DNA from: Betaproteobacteria bacterium SCN2
GTDB taxonomy: Bacteria > Pseudomonadota > Gammaproteobacteria > Burkholderiales > Thiobacillaceae
DNA length: 64,000 bases
Direction of reading: 5' to 3'
Assembly: GCA_008923285.1 (NCBI GenBank)
Contig: WBSG01000011.1
Coordinates: 1-64,000 of the forward strand
In this document: piece after piece, positions 1 through 10,786 of the stretch
How positions within the stretch are numbered: the first letter of the stretch is position 1
How the letters are laid out: every line of letters begins with the position of its first letter
Made by a program: the position numbers and the translations under genes
The notes under the pieces: generated by a model
What the model saw: only the letters and a program-made list of their open reading frames with translations
Database searches by the model: none
What the model was told of the DNA's origin: nothing

Positions 1-65
1 TACGTGGGTCAAATTTGCGTGCAAACTTTTATGTCAGGTGGGTCAGTTTTAAGTGCAAATCAACA
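1..65. mobile_element. End of an IS21-type insertion sequence
   Basis: Two copies of a GTGGGTCA...TGCAAA unit lie at 4-25 and 38-60, 34 bases apart, followed by CAACA at 61-65. Repeated GTGGGTCA/TGCAAA units near the tip, with a TGT...ACA terminus, are the arrangement I know from IS21-family ends. No istA or istB coding sequence is in view because the element continues off the left edge. The boundary at 65 is inferred from the terminal ACA and from the point where the TnsA-like reading frame starts to make sense. Confidence 0.55.
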
Positions 66-248
66 TACGCCGCCATTGAATTCTGCACGCACCAGGAAGT
101 CGCGTTCCAGCGTGGATTCATAGGGAATAGAGTGCTGGCCACGGAATGAAAAAATGCCCGAAACGCTCAGTCGAGTGGGCCGGATCTTACGAGTCTGAGA
201 CGGAGTTTTAACCGCGTTGCAGTTATTTCTATTCAAACCAGACCCCAT
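66..248 (-). pseudogene. tnsA: Truncated TnsA-like transposon endonuclease (N-terminus only)
   Basis: The minus-strand frame contains IPYESTLERDFLVRAEF, which matches the conserved ESLLERDF region at the N-terminus of TnsA endonucleases of Tn7-type heteromeric transposases; FSFRG before it fits the usual basic segment. About 60 codons survive out of roughly 200-270. The frame runs into the IS21-like end near base 66 and stops at 60-62. It starts at or near ATG 248 inside the terminal repeats and reads away from comM, as tnsA does from the right end of Tn7. TnsA normally makes the 5' cuts at the element ends; this copy lacks the catalytic core, so unless the sequence resumes beyond the IS it is dead. 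The family call rests on a short match. Confidence 0.6.
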
Positions 249-349
249 TGCAGTTATTTCTATGAAATTGTTTGCAATTATTTCTAGAATCTCTGAGCTA
301 ACTCATTGTTTCTTTATACACGTTTTTGCAATTAATTCTAGAAGTCACA
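217..349. mobile_element. tnsA-proximal end of a Tn7/Tn6022-like transposon, with four repeats
   Basis: Four direct copies of TTGCARTTAWTTCTAK lie at 217-232, 248-263, 272-287 and 326-341 (steps of 31, 24 and 54). Spaced direct repeats of this kind are the TnsB-binding sites at Tn7-type ends. The last copy is followed by GTCACA, ending at 349, and TGT...ACA termini are the Tn7-type rule. The comM coding sequence starts at base 350. Tn6022/AbaR-type elements are known to use comM (yifB) as an attachment gene, which fits. A 5-bp target duplication would be GCGGC (350-354), but the other end is outside the window. Confidence 0.7.
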
Positions 350-1002
350 GCGGCGGCAATCCGCGCCCGGGCGAGATTTCACTCGCGCACCATGGCGTGC
401 TGTTCCTCGACGAACTGCCGGAATTCGACAGAAAGGTGCTGGAGGTGCTGCGCGAGCCGCTGGAAACCGGCCACATCACCATTTCGCGCGCCGCGCGCCA
501 GGCCGAATTTCCCGCGCGCTTCCAGCTCGTCGCCGCGATGAACCCCTGCCCCTGCGGCTACCTCGGCCACCACAACGGCAAGTGCCGCTGCACGCCCGAC
601 CAGGTCGCGCGCTATCGCGGCAGGATTTCCGGCCCGCTGCTGGACCGCATCGACATCCAGATCGAAGTGCCGGCCCTGCCGGAAAGCGAGCTGCTGGCCA
701 GGGGCGCGGCCGAGCCCAGCGCGGCCGTGCGCGAGCGCGTCGCCCGCGCCCGCGAGTTGCAGCAGGCACGCCAGGGAAAACCCAACGCCGCGCTGGCGCC
801 GCAGGAAATCGAGCTGCACTGCCGGCTCGACGCGGCAGGCGAAGCGCTGGTGAGACAGGCCATCGCCCGGCTCGATCTTTCCGCGCGCGCCTATCACCGC
901 ATTCTCAAGCTCGCGCTGACCCTGGCCGACCTGGCCGGAGCGCACCGCATCGAGGCCGCGCACCTGGCCGAGAGCATCCAGTACCGGCGCGCATTCAACT
1001 GA
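350..1002 (+). pseudogene. comM: 3' fragment of comM/yifB (Mg-chelatase-like AAA+ ATPase), interrupted by transposon
   Basis: From GGNPRPGEISLAHHGVLF onward this is the second half of ComM. It has the Walker B-type stretch VLFLDELPEF, then LVAAMNPCPCGY, a Cys-containing GKCRCTPDQ segment, SGPLLDRIDIQIEVP, and the C-terminal helical Mg_chelatase_C domain ending YRRAFN. The family is about 500 residues; only about 217 remain, and the Lon-like N-terminus and Walker A are missing. ComM is a hexameric helicase that promotes branch migration during natural transformation. Upstream frame residues come from the transposon end, so any product would be a chimera. Whether the 5' half survives on the far side of the element cannot be seen. 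Confidence 0.85.
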
Positions 1003-1017
1003 TAACGGAACATCGCC

Positions 1018-2064
1018 ATGACAAGCAAACTCGACAACGCGCTGGAAGGCTGGCAAGAGGAAAAACGCTCGGCCTATCTCTATCGCGCCGTGGCGCTGGC
1101 CGAGGCCGGCTCGGCGCGCCAGGCCCTGTTCGAGGAACTGGCGCGCGCAGCCGAAGCGCAATCCGGCATCTGGGCCGGCGTCGTCGAGGCGGAAGGCGGT
1201 CAGGTGCCCGCCCGCTTCCGGCCGGATTTGCGCGCGCGCGTGGTGTCGCGGCTGACCCGTCATTTCAGGCCGCGCACCCTGCGTCCCATCCTCACCGCCA
1301 TGAAAGTGCGCGGCATGTCGCTGTACACCTCGCCGCAACCGCACCAGATGCCGGTCAATGTCGAGGAGATCGGTCGCAGGCACCAGAGTTCCGGCACCGG
1401 CAACACCCTGCGCGCGGCGGTGTTCGGCGTGAACGACGGCCTCGTATCCAACGCCGCGCTGATCCTCGGCGTCGCCGGCGCCGCTGCCGACAATGGCGTC
1501 ATCCTGCTCACCGGCACGGCAGGCCTGCTGGCCGGCGCGCTGTCGATGGCCGCGGGCGAATACATTTCCGTGCGCTCGCAGCGCGAAATGTTCGAATACC
1601 AGATCGGCCTGGAGCGAGAGGAGCTGGAACAGTACCCCGACGAAGAAGCCGCGGAACTGGCATTGATCTACGCCGCCAAGGGCATTCCCAGGGAGGAAGC
1701 GGAAAGTCTCACACGCCGCCTGTTCCAGGATCCCGAGCGGGCGCTGGACACCCTCGCGCGCGAAGAGCTGGGGCTGAACCCCGACGAACTCGGCTCGCCA
1801 CTCAAGGCGGCAGTCGCCTCGTTCCTCGCATTTGCCGCCGGCGCGATCATTCCGCTGTTTCCCTTTGCGGTGCCAGTCGCCAGCCAGCCGCTCGCCCTCA
1901 GCATTGCGCTGACCGGGGCCTCGCTGTTCGGCGTGGGGGCGGTGCTGAGCCTGTTCACCGGCCGCCAGGCCTTGTTCGGCGGGCTGCGCATGCTCGCCAT
2001 TGGCGGCACGGCCGGCGCGGCTACTTACTTCATCGGCAAGGCGCTGGGCGTCAGCCTGGGTTGA
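1018..2064 (+). CDS. mbfA: Ferritin-like/VIT1 membrane iron exporter, MbfA type
   Basis: The 348-residue protein has two parts. Residues 10-100 are helical with Glu-rich positions (EEKRSAYLYRAVALAE) like the ferritin/erythrin-like domain of MbfA. Residues 130-348 are a VIT1/CCC1 transporter domain, starting AAVFGVNDGLVSNAAL, with about five hydrophobic segments and a Glu-rich cytoplasmic insert (EREELEQYPDEEAAELAL). The family exports Fe2+ (or Mn2+) across the inner membrane, with the N-terminal domain sensing or delivering the metal. ATG follows the comM remnant by 15 bases and may once have been cotranscribed with it. The specific substrate and the gene name are inferred from architecture. 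Confidence 0.75.
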   Translation: MTSKLDNALEGWQEEKRSAYLYRAVALAEAGSARQALFEELARAAEAQSGIWAGVVEAEGGQVPARFRPDLRARVVSRLTRHFRPRTLRPILTAMKVRGMSLYTSPQPHQMPVNVEEIGRRHQSSGTGNTLRAAVFGVNDGLVSNAALILGVAGAAADNGVILLTGTAGLLAGALSMAAGEYISVRSQREMFEYQIGLEREELEQYPDEEAAELALIYAAKGIPREEAESLTRRLFQDPERALDTLAREELGLNPDELGSPLKAAVASFLAFAAGAIIPLFPFAVPVASQPLALSIALTGASLFGVGAVLSLFTGRQALFGGLRMLAIGGTAGAATYFIGKALGVSLG

Positions 2065-2089
2065 GGCCTGCCGCCGCAGCGGCCGCGTC

Positions 2090-2524
2090 CTAGCGGCGCG
2101 CCTGCGACCCCAGGATCATGTCCTCCATTTCGCGCTGCATGGCCAGCACGGCCTGGCGCTGCTGTTCTGCCCGCTCCGCACGCTGCAGCGCTTCGCGCCT
2201 GGCCTTTTCCTGTGCGGCCTTGAGTTCGCGGGCCTTCTGCTCGCTTTCCTTTTGCGCCGCGGCCAGGGCGATGGCGTCCTTCCTGTCCTGTGCCGCGCGT
2301 TCTGCCGCTTCGCGCCGGCGCTCTTCGCCGTGCTGGGCCTGGGTGCGCGCGCGTTCCGCGCGGATGCGCTGAAGTTCGGTGCGAAACTCTGCGGCGCTTG
2401 CCTTCACTCGCTCGGCAGCCGCTTCCATCGCCTTCATGTTTTCCTCATCCGTACTGGCCCAGGCCTGCATCGGGCCGGCCCAGAGCAGCCCCGCCATCAT
2501 CAACGTCACATTGCGAACGTACAT
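2090..2524 (-). CDS. Small periplasmic coiled-coil protein, unknown function
   Basis: A 144-residue protein with an apparent Sec signal peptide (hydrophobic MMAGLLWAGPMQAWA, cleavage after AWA), followed by an almost continuous Glu/Arg/Ala/Gln-rich helix from about residue 25 to 135, predicted coiled coil. There is no recognisable catalytic motif and no Cys. It converges on mbfA with a 25-base gap. I do not recognise the family; resemblance to TolA-like or periplasmic chaperone helices is compositional only. Confidence 0.6.
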   Translation of the reverse strand: MYVRNVTLMMAGLLWAGPMQAWASTDEENMKAMEAAAERVKASAAEFRTELQRIRAERARTQAQHGEERRREAAERAAQDRKDAIALAAAQKESEQKARELKAAQEKARREALQRAERAEQQRQAVLAMQREMEDMILGSQARR

Positions 2525-2604
2525 GCTTATCCCTCATTGGTTGGTTACAACAGCCAAAATCTTTATTGTTATCGTGCGTCCTCAAGGATTGACCAGCTCA
2601 GCGA

Positions 2605-2624
2605 GTAAGTCAGTGCACACTTAC
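2605..2624. promoter_or_regulatory. Operator-like inverted repeat GTAAGT-N8-ACTTAC
   Basis: Perfect 6-bp arms flank an 8-bp centre. Its size and symmetry resemble a TetR-type operator, but no regulator gene adjoins it, so function is unknown. A TTGACC hexamer begins at 2589. Confidence 0.25.
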
Positions 2625-2800
2625 GTGCAGCCGGTTTTATATGGGCAAATCGGCGCATGCGCAAGCGCCAAGATTCGGCACCAGCCACCCGGGCCGGGTT
2701 CACCCCGCCAGCTGCAGTCCAAATGTACTAGTACTTCTACGGATATTTCGCGCCAATCTTCAATGGCATCACCCTTGCAGCGAGCCATCGCGCTCAGCAT
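2621..2800 (-). pseudogene. Possible RNase HI N-terminal relic
   Basis: On the minus strand the peptide LDCSWRGEPGPGGWCRIL (about 2690-2740) lines up with the active-site opening of RNase HI, TDGSCxGNPGPGGxGxIL. It keeps the first catalytic Asp and the GxPGPGG turn but has Trp for the conserved Cys and Glu for Asn. The frame ends at a TAA (2621-2623) after about 30 further residues, far short of the family's 145-160. Upstream it can start at ATG 2800 or 2788. The short, GC-rich match could be chance, so this is a tentative relic. Confidence 0.35.
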
Positions 2801-2855
2801 GCCCCGGCCAAGGGCGCAGGCGCGCGCAGACCGGCGACGTGAGGTCAGGAAGGAG

Positions 2856-3242
2856 TCAGGTCTGCTCCCAGGGCAGGCCTTCGAAGCGCCAGCCGTTGAC
2901 CACGCTGCGCCGGCGCTGGGCGTCGAGATCGCCCTCGAAGCCGTGCAGCACGTTGTAGACCTCGGGAAAACCGTGCTTTTCGAGGAACTCGCCGGCAATC
3001 TTCGAGCGGTTGCCGGAACGGCAGATCAGCACCACCGGACGGTTGAGGCTGGAGGCCTTGCGCACATGGCCGAGAAAATCCGGATTGAGATCGAAATACT
3101 CGCCATCCTGCCAGGGGATCAGCAGCGCGTCCTTGGGATGGCCGACGAACAGGTATTCCATCTCCGAACGCACGTCGATCAGCACGGCATTGGGGTTGGA
3201 CTGGAGGAATTCGTAGGCTTGGCTGGGGGCGAGATGCTTCAT
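2856..3242 (-). CDS. Single-domain rhodanese-like sulfurtransferase
   Basis: A 128-residue cytoplasmic protein with one rhodanese domain. It has VLIDVRSEMEY near the N-terminus and the active-site loop VVLICRSGNRSKIAG with the catalytic Cys, followed by GFPEVYNVLHGFEGD. The CRSGNR loop is typical of GlpE/PspE-like persulfide carriers. It is divergent from metH with a 63-base gap holding the metH -10 box. The physiological sulfur acceptor cannot be told from sequence. Confidence 0.85.
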   Translation of the reverse strand: MKHLAPSQAYEFLQSNPNAVLIDVRSEMEYLFVGHPKDALLIPWQDGEYFDLNPDFLGHVRKASSLNRPVVLICRSGNRSKIAGEFLEKHGFPEVYNVLHGFEGDLDAQRRRSVVNGWRFEGLPWEQT

Positions 3243-3270
3243 GGCGGAGGCTGCAAGGGGTCCGGGACCT

Positions 3271-3276
3271 TATAAT
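3271..3276 (+). promoter_or_regulatory. -10 box (TATAAT) for metH
   Basis: A perfect TATAAT lies 29 bases before the metH ATG. No good -35 is visible at the expected distance. The short leader leaves no room for a cobalamin riboswitch. Confidence 0.5.
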
Positions 3277-3305
3277 AGACGGCCTGATTTCACTTTTCTT
3301 CAGCC

Positions 3306-6977
<3,672 letters not shown>

Positions 6978-6990
6978 GTGTCGTGCTGTT

Positions 6991-7055
6991 TTAACCGCGG
7001 AGTTCGCGGAGAGAGCGTTGCCTTAACTCTGCATGCTCTGCGAACTCTGCGGTCA
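6991..7055. repeat. Long imperfect inverted repeat (metH/NUDIX gap)
   Basis: The left arm 6991-7011 and right arm 7035-7055 are complementary at 18 of 21 positions, built on ACCGCRGAGTTCGCRGAG. It lies between the convergent ends of metH and the NUDIX gene, so it may act as a bidirectional terminator, though no U-tract follows. It belongs to the same type of element as those at 25085, 32275 and 43759. Confidence 0.7.
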
Positions 7056-7081
7056 ATGAAGCTGCTGCTGCCCGCAGGCGC

Positions 7082-7642
7082 CTAAACCTGCCACGCCCCG
7101 CTGCGCACCTTGTCCCACCAGAACAGCGCGGTGGTGGTCTTGGTCTCGCAGATTTCGCCGCGGCGGATCATGTGCATGGCCTCGTCGAAGGGCACGCGCA
7201 GGATTTCGAGGAATTCGTCGTCGTCGCGCTCGTGGCCGACGTGCTCGAGATCCTGCGCGAGGAAGAAGAACATCTTCTCGTCGCAATAGCCGATGGCCGG
7301 ATAGAACTCGAACAGGAACTGCATTTTGCCGGCGCGATAGCCGGTTTCCTCGATCAGTTCCCGCTGGGCGCAGAATGCCGGGGTTTCGTCCGGGTCCAGC
7401 TTGCCGGCCGGCACTTCGATGAAATCGCGCCCGCAGGGATAGCGGTGCTGGCGCTCGAGCAGCACGTCGCCGTTTTCGAACACCGGCAGGATCACTGCCG
7501 CGCCGGGGTGGACGAGGAACTCTCGCGTCGAGGTATGGCCGTTGGGCAGGCGCACGGTATCGCAGCGCGCCTTGAGCAGCCGGCCCTGGCACATCCATTC
7601 GGAGGCCAGCATGGTTTCGGTCAAATCAGGCTTGTCGTTCAT
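7082..7642 (-). CDS. nudF: NUDIX hydrolase, ADP-ribose pyrophosphatase type
   Basis: A 186-residue protein with an exact Nudix box at residues 80-102 (G-x5-E-x7-REL-x-EE-x-GY), preceded by EVPAGKLDPDE as in NudF/ADP-ribose diphosphatases. Such enzymes hydrolyse ADP-ribose or related nucleoside diphosphate sugars. I chose ATG 7642 (MNDKPDL), preceded by a purine-rich AGAAAGATCGAGA, rather than the longer frame, whose N-terminus is Cys-rich and unlike the family. The gene symbol rests on resemblance and the substrate is not proven. Confidence 0.85.
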   Translation of the reverse strand: MNDKPDLTETMLASEWMCQGRLLKARCDTVRLPNGHTSTREFLVHPGAAVILPVFENGDVLLERQHRYPCGRDFIEVPAGKLDPDETPAFCAQRELIEETGYRAGKMQFLFEFYPAIGYCDEKMFFFLAQDLEHVGHERDDDEFLEILRVPFDEAMHMIRRGEICETKTTTALFWWDKVRSGAWQV

Positions 7643-7758
7643 TCTCGATCTTTCTTCTCGCGCAGTCTTTTCCCGGCAAGACACGCAGGCCGCGGCCGGC
7701 ACGAATGCGGCCAAAAAGGCATGATAATGGAGACATGTGCCGTCTGCGGGCAAAAAGA

Positions 7759-7782
7759 AGCCGGGCGGAGAACCACCCGGCT
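7759..7782. repeat. GC-rich hairpin upstream of the NarL-type regulator
   Basis: The arms AGCCGGGCGG (7759-7768) and CCACCCGGCT (7773-7782) pair at nine of ten positions around an AGAA loop. On the plus strand it is followed at 7788 by GGAGG and a TTG-initiated 30-codon frame (7800-7892). On the minus strand it lies upstream of the NUDIX gene. It is not followed by a U-tract, so I do not call it a terminator. Confidence 0.5.
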
Positions 7783-7887
7783 AAACTGGAGGAAACGGCT
7801 TGCGTTACCTCGCTGCGGAGAACCATTGGGCGGTCCGACAAGGCCAGCCCACGAATTCATCATACGGGGGCGTTCCGGGTTTGCATA

Positions 7888-7903
7888 TATAACTAAAGTT
7901 ATA
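7888..7903. promoter_or_regulatory. Operator-like palindrome TATAACT-AA-AGTTATA
   Basis: Seven-bp perfect arms surround a 2-bp centre, 133 bases before the response-regulator start. The AT-rich palindrome stands out in high-GC surroundings and is a candidate binding site for the NarL-type regulator itself or for an upstream factor. Confidence 0.4.
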
Positions 7904-8035
7904 GTCGTCCCGTTTTTTTGCCGCTTGCGCGCACGCACCGGATGCGGGGATTTTTCAAGACATCGCTGACAAGGTAGACTCTGGAAGCCTTGAATCCAAG
8001 CCTTTCCGGCCAACCGGAAAGCTCCGCACAAGCCG

Positions 8036-8683
8036 ATGAAAATTTTGCTGGCCGACGACCATCCGCTGTTTCGCGAAGGCGTCAAGCACGTCTTGATGCT
8101 GCTGGGCGAGGATGTCCGCATCGTCGATGCGCACGACTACCCCTCGCTGTTCGCCGAGGCAGCCGCCCATCCCGACCTCGACCTGGTGCTCGCTGATCTG
8201 TACATGCCCGGCATGGGCGGGCACGAGGGCATCGCCGAGTTCAGGAACCAGTTTCCGGACACGCCGCTGGTCATCATGACCGCCTCGGAATCGCGCGCCG
8301 ACGCGCGCCGCGCCCTCGCCTCCGGCGCGCTCGGCTACGTGCTGAAATCCTCGCCCAGCCAGGAAATGCTCGATGCCCTGATCCGGGTCCTCGATGGCGG
8401 CATCTACGTCCCGCCCATCCTCGACGGCGACGAGCATCCCGATGACCGCGTCAGCCTGATGCCGCTTTCCAGGCAGGGCATCCGCCTGACTCACCGCCAG
8501 CTGGAAGTGCTGAAACTGCTGCTGCAGGGCAAGACCAACAAGATCATCGCGCGCGAACTCGATCTCTCGGAGGGCACGGTGAAAATCCACGTGGCGGCGA
8601 TCTTCAAGGCCCTCGGCGTGACCAACCGCACCGAAGCCGCGGTCGCCGCCCAGCGTTTCGGCCTCAACATGGCCGGCGTCTGA
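8036..8683 (+). CDS. NarL/LuxR-family response regulator
   Basis: 215 residues: a receiver domain (DD at 7-8, phospho-acceptor Asp54 in LADLYMPGM, Lys in VLKSS), then a C-terminal LuxR-type helix-turn-helix (LTHRQLEVLKLLLQGKTN through LSEGTVKIHVAAIFKALG). It is followed after 11 bases by the hybrid kinase gene, so the pair is almost certainly one two-component system. Targets are unknown; no effector gene is adjacent. Confidence 0.9.
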   Translation: MKILLADDHPLFREGVKHVLMLLGEDVRIVDAHDYPSLFAEAAAHPDLDLVLADLYMPGMGGHEGIAEFRNQFPDTPLVIMTASESRADARRALASGALGYVLKSSPSQEMLDALIRVLDGGIYVPPILDGDEHPDDRVSLMPLSRQGIRLTHRQLEVLKLLLQGKTNKIIARELDLSEGTVKIHVAAIFKALGVTNRTEAAVAAQRFGLNMAGV

Positions 8684-8694
8684 ACGGCCCGCCC

Positions 8695-10710
8695 ATGCTG
8701 CAGCACACGCTCGAACGCTCCGCCCGGACCGCGCGCGACGCCGGAGGGCTGGGCTCGCTGTTCTGGCGGCAGAGCATTCGCACCCGCATCCTCGTCATCG
8801 CCCTGGTTCCCTCGCTGCTGACGGCGGGCGTTCTGACCATGCTGCTGCTCCAGCAGACACTGGCCGCGGCCGAAGACAATGCACGCGCCGACTTGCTGAG
8901 CGCCGCCCGTCACATGGCGGCAGCCAGCCAGTACGCCCTGATCAGCGGCGATGCCGGCCTGCTGCAGCGAACCGCCGAGCAGGAGCGCGTGCAGCAAAAT
9001 CTCCTGTTCACCTGCATCCAGAACGCCGAGGGTTCCGCCCGCCATTGCGCCGGCACTGCCGACCTCCGGTCGATGCCGGCCGTGCCGGCTGCCGGCGCCA
9101 TCGCCGAAATTCCTGGCGCCTGGATGGCCGCGCATCCGATCCTGATGCCGCGCACCCACGGCAACAGCGACATGTCGGCCATCGCCCCGGCTGCGCCCGC
9201 CCTCATCATCGGCTACGCCATCGCCGCCACCAGCACGGAACCCCTGCAGACCACCCAGCGTCGGGCGCTGCTGACGGCGGCAAGCCTGATCATTATTTCC
9301 GCGCTGCTCACGGCCTTTCTCGCCTGGCGCCTGTCCACCCGACTGACGCGCCGCATCCAGCATGTTTCGCAGGCGGTCGACCGCATCGCCGGCGGCAACC
9401 TGCAGATCCGCGTCGAGGCCGACCCCTCCACCGAACTGGGCGTGCTCGAGGACGGCATCAACCGCATGGCCGAATCGCTGCAGGCGCATGAGGACGAACT
9501 GCAGGTGCGCATCATTCACGCCACCTCCGACCTCGCCGCCAAGAAGGAGGAAGCCGAGCGCGCCAACACGGCGAAATCGCGCTTCTTCGCTTCGGCCAGT
9601 CACGATCTGCGCCAGCCGCTGCACGCACTGGGCCTGTTCGGCGAGGCGCTCAAGCAGCGCGTGAACAGCAGCGAGCTGAAAACCCTGGCCGCGCAGATCT
9701 CCAGTTCGATTTCATCGCTGGAAACCCTGCTCAACGCCCTGCTCGACGTTTCGCGCCTGGATGCGGGCACCATCGAAGTGCGCAAGCGGCACTTTCCTGC
9801 CAGCCAGCTGTTCGACCACATCCGCCAGCAGTTCGAAGGGCCGGCCGCGGCCAAGGGGCTGAAGCTCAGCGTCAGGCCGACCAGCTGGATACTTCACACC
9901 GACCCGGTGCTGCTCGAACGCATCCTCATCAACCTCGTCTCCAACGCGCTGCGCTACACACCAGACGGCCGCGTCGTCGTCGCCGGCCGCAAGCGCGGCA
10001 GCAGCCTGCTGATCCAGGTCTGGGACACGGGCATCGGCATTCCAGAAAGCGCGCTCGAAAACATTTTCGAGGAGTTCGTGCAACTCAACAATCCGGAGCG
10101 CGACCGCGAAAAAGGCCTCGGGCTCGGCCTTGCCATCGTCTCGCGCACGGCCAGCCTGCTCGGCCTGCGCATCGGGGTGCGCTCGCGCGTGGGCCATGGC
10201 TCGGTATTCGAACTGGAGGTTCCGCTCGGCTCCACCCAGCATATCTCGCAAGCGGAAGCGCCCGCGCTGGCGGTTGCGGCCAGTCTGCAGCAGCGGCTCG
10301 CCGTGGTGGTGGACGACGAAGCCTCGATCCTGCGCGCCATGGAAAGCCTGTTCAAGACCTGGGGCGTGGGCATCGTCGCCGGGCACAGCGCAGAGGACGC
10401 GCTCGCGCAGCTCGGCGAGATCGGCGCCGCACCGGATTTCCTCATCACCGACTACAGCCTCGCCGACAACGTCGACGGCATCGAAGTGGCGCGCCGCTTC
10501 CGCGCGGCCTACGGCGCCGACCTGCCGGTGCTGATACTGACCGGCGACACTGCGCCGGACACCATGCAGCGCATCGGCGACGCCGGCTACAAGATCATGC
10601 ACAAGCCGGTGCGGCCCGCACGCCTGCGCGCCGCTCTCGCGCACCTGCTGGACAAGGATGCCCACGGCCCCGGCTGGCAGGACAGCAGCTTCGGGCCCGT
10701 CTCCGGCTGA
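8695..10710 (+). CDS. Hybrid sensor histidine kinase with C-terminal receiver
   Basis: 671 residues. Transmembrane segments at about 31-53 and 187-210 bracket a roughly 130-residue periplasmic sensor of no recognised family. A HAMP region (about 210-262) and short coiled coil follow. The HisKA motif is SHDLRQPLHALGLF with His303, then an HATPase domain (NLVSNALRYTP, DTGIGIP, GLGLGLAIV). A receiver domain sits near 535-655 with Asp586 in LITDYSL. The DLRQPLHALGLF variant is typical of hybrid kinases that partner NarL-type regulators, as here. The periplasmic domain has Cys residues in the FTCIQNAEGSARHCAG stretch. The input signal cannot be deduced. Confidence 0.9.
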   Translation: MLQHTLERSARTARDAGGLGSLFWRQSIRTRILVIALVPSLLTAGVLTMLLLQQTLAAAEDNARADLLSAARHMAAASQYALISGDAGLLQRTAEQERVQQNLLFTCIQNAEGSARHCAGTADLRSMPAVPAAGAIAEIPGAWMAAHPILMPRTHGNSDMSAIAPAAPALIIGYAIAATSTEPLQTTQRRALLTAASLIIISALLTAFLAWRLSTRLTRRIQHVSQAVDRIAGGNLQIRVEADPSTELGVLEDGINRMAESLQAHEDELQVRIIHATSDLAAKKEEAERANTAKSRFFASASHDLRQPLHALGLFGEALKQRVNSSELKTLAAQISSSISSLETLLNALLDVSRLDAGTIEVRKRHFPASQLFDHIRQQFEGPAAAKGLKLSVRPTSWILHTDPVLLERILINLVSNALRYTPDGRVVVAGRKRGSSLLIQVWDTGIGIPESALENIFEEFVQLNNPERDREKGLGLGLAIVSRTASLLGLRIGVRSRVGHGSVFELEVPLGSTQHISQAEAPALAVAASLQQRLAVVVDDEASILRAMESLFKTWGVGIVAGHSAEDALAQLGEIGAAPDFLITDYSLADNVDGIEVARRFRAAYGADLPVLILTGDTAPDTMQRIGDAGYKIMHKPVRPARLRAALAHLLDKDAHGPGWQDSSFGPVSG

Positions 10711-10786
10711 CCCGCAAACCAGCGGCGTTTTGTCGCACCCGCCCCTTGCCGAACCGGTGCGGCCCAAGCCCAAGTAAAATGCCGGC

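Larger units (their letters stand above)
2525..2855. other. Gene-poor gap with relic sequence
   Basis: About 330 bases between two minus-strand genes. I see no intact gene. It holds a 20-bp inverted repeat (2605-2624) and a possible RNase HI N-terminal relic on the minus strand (2621-2800), both listed separately. The rest shows no convincing promoter or terminator. Confidence 0.5.

Noticed and set aside
582-2093. Plus-strand frame spanning comM remnant and mbfA
   Set aside because: Arg/Pro/Ala-rich shadow frame crossing two recognisable genes.
2725-2734. Perfect GTACTAGTAC palindrome
   Set aside because: Ten bases with no repeated partner or promoter context; likely chance within the possible RNase H relic.
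3243-3305. Cobalamin riboswitch upstream of metH
   Set aside because: Only about 63 bases separate the divergent genes, and the -10 leaves a leader of roughly 20 bases, too short for the riboswitch.
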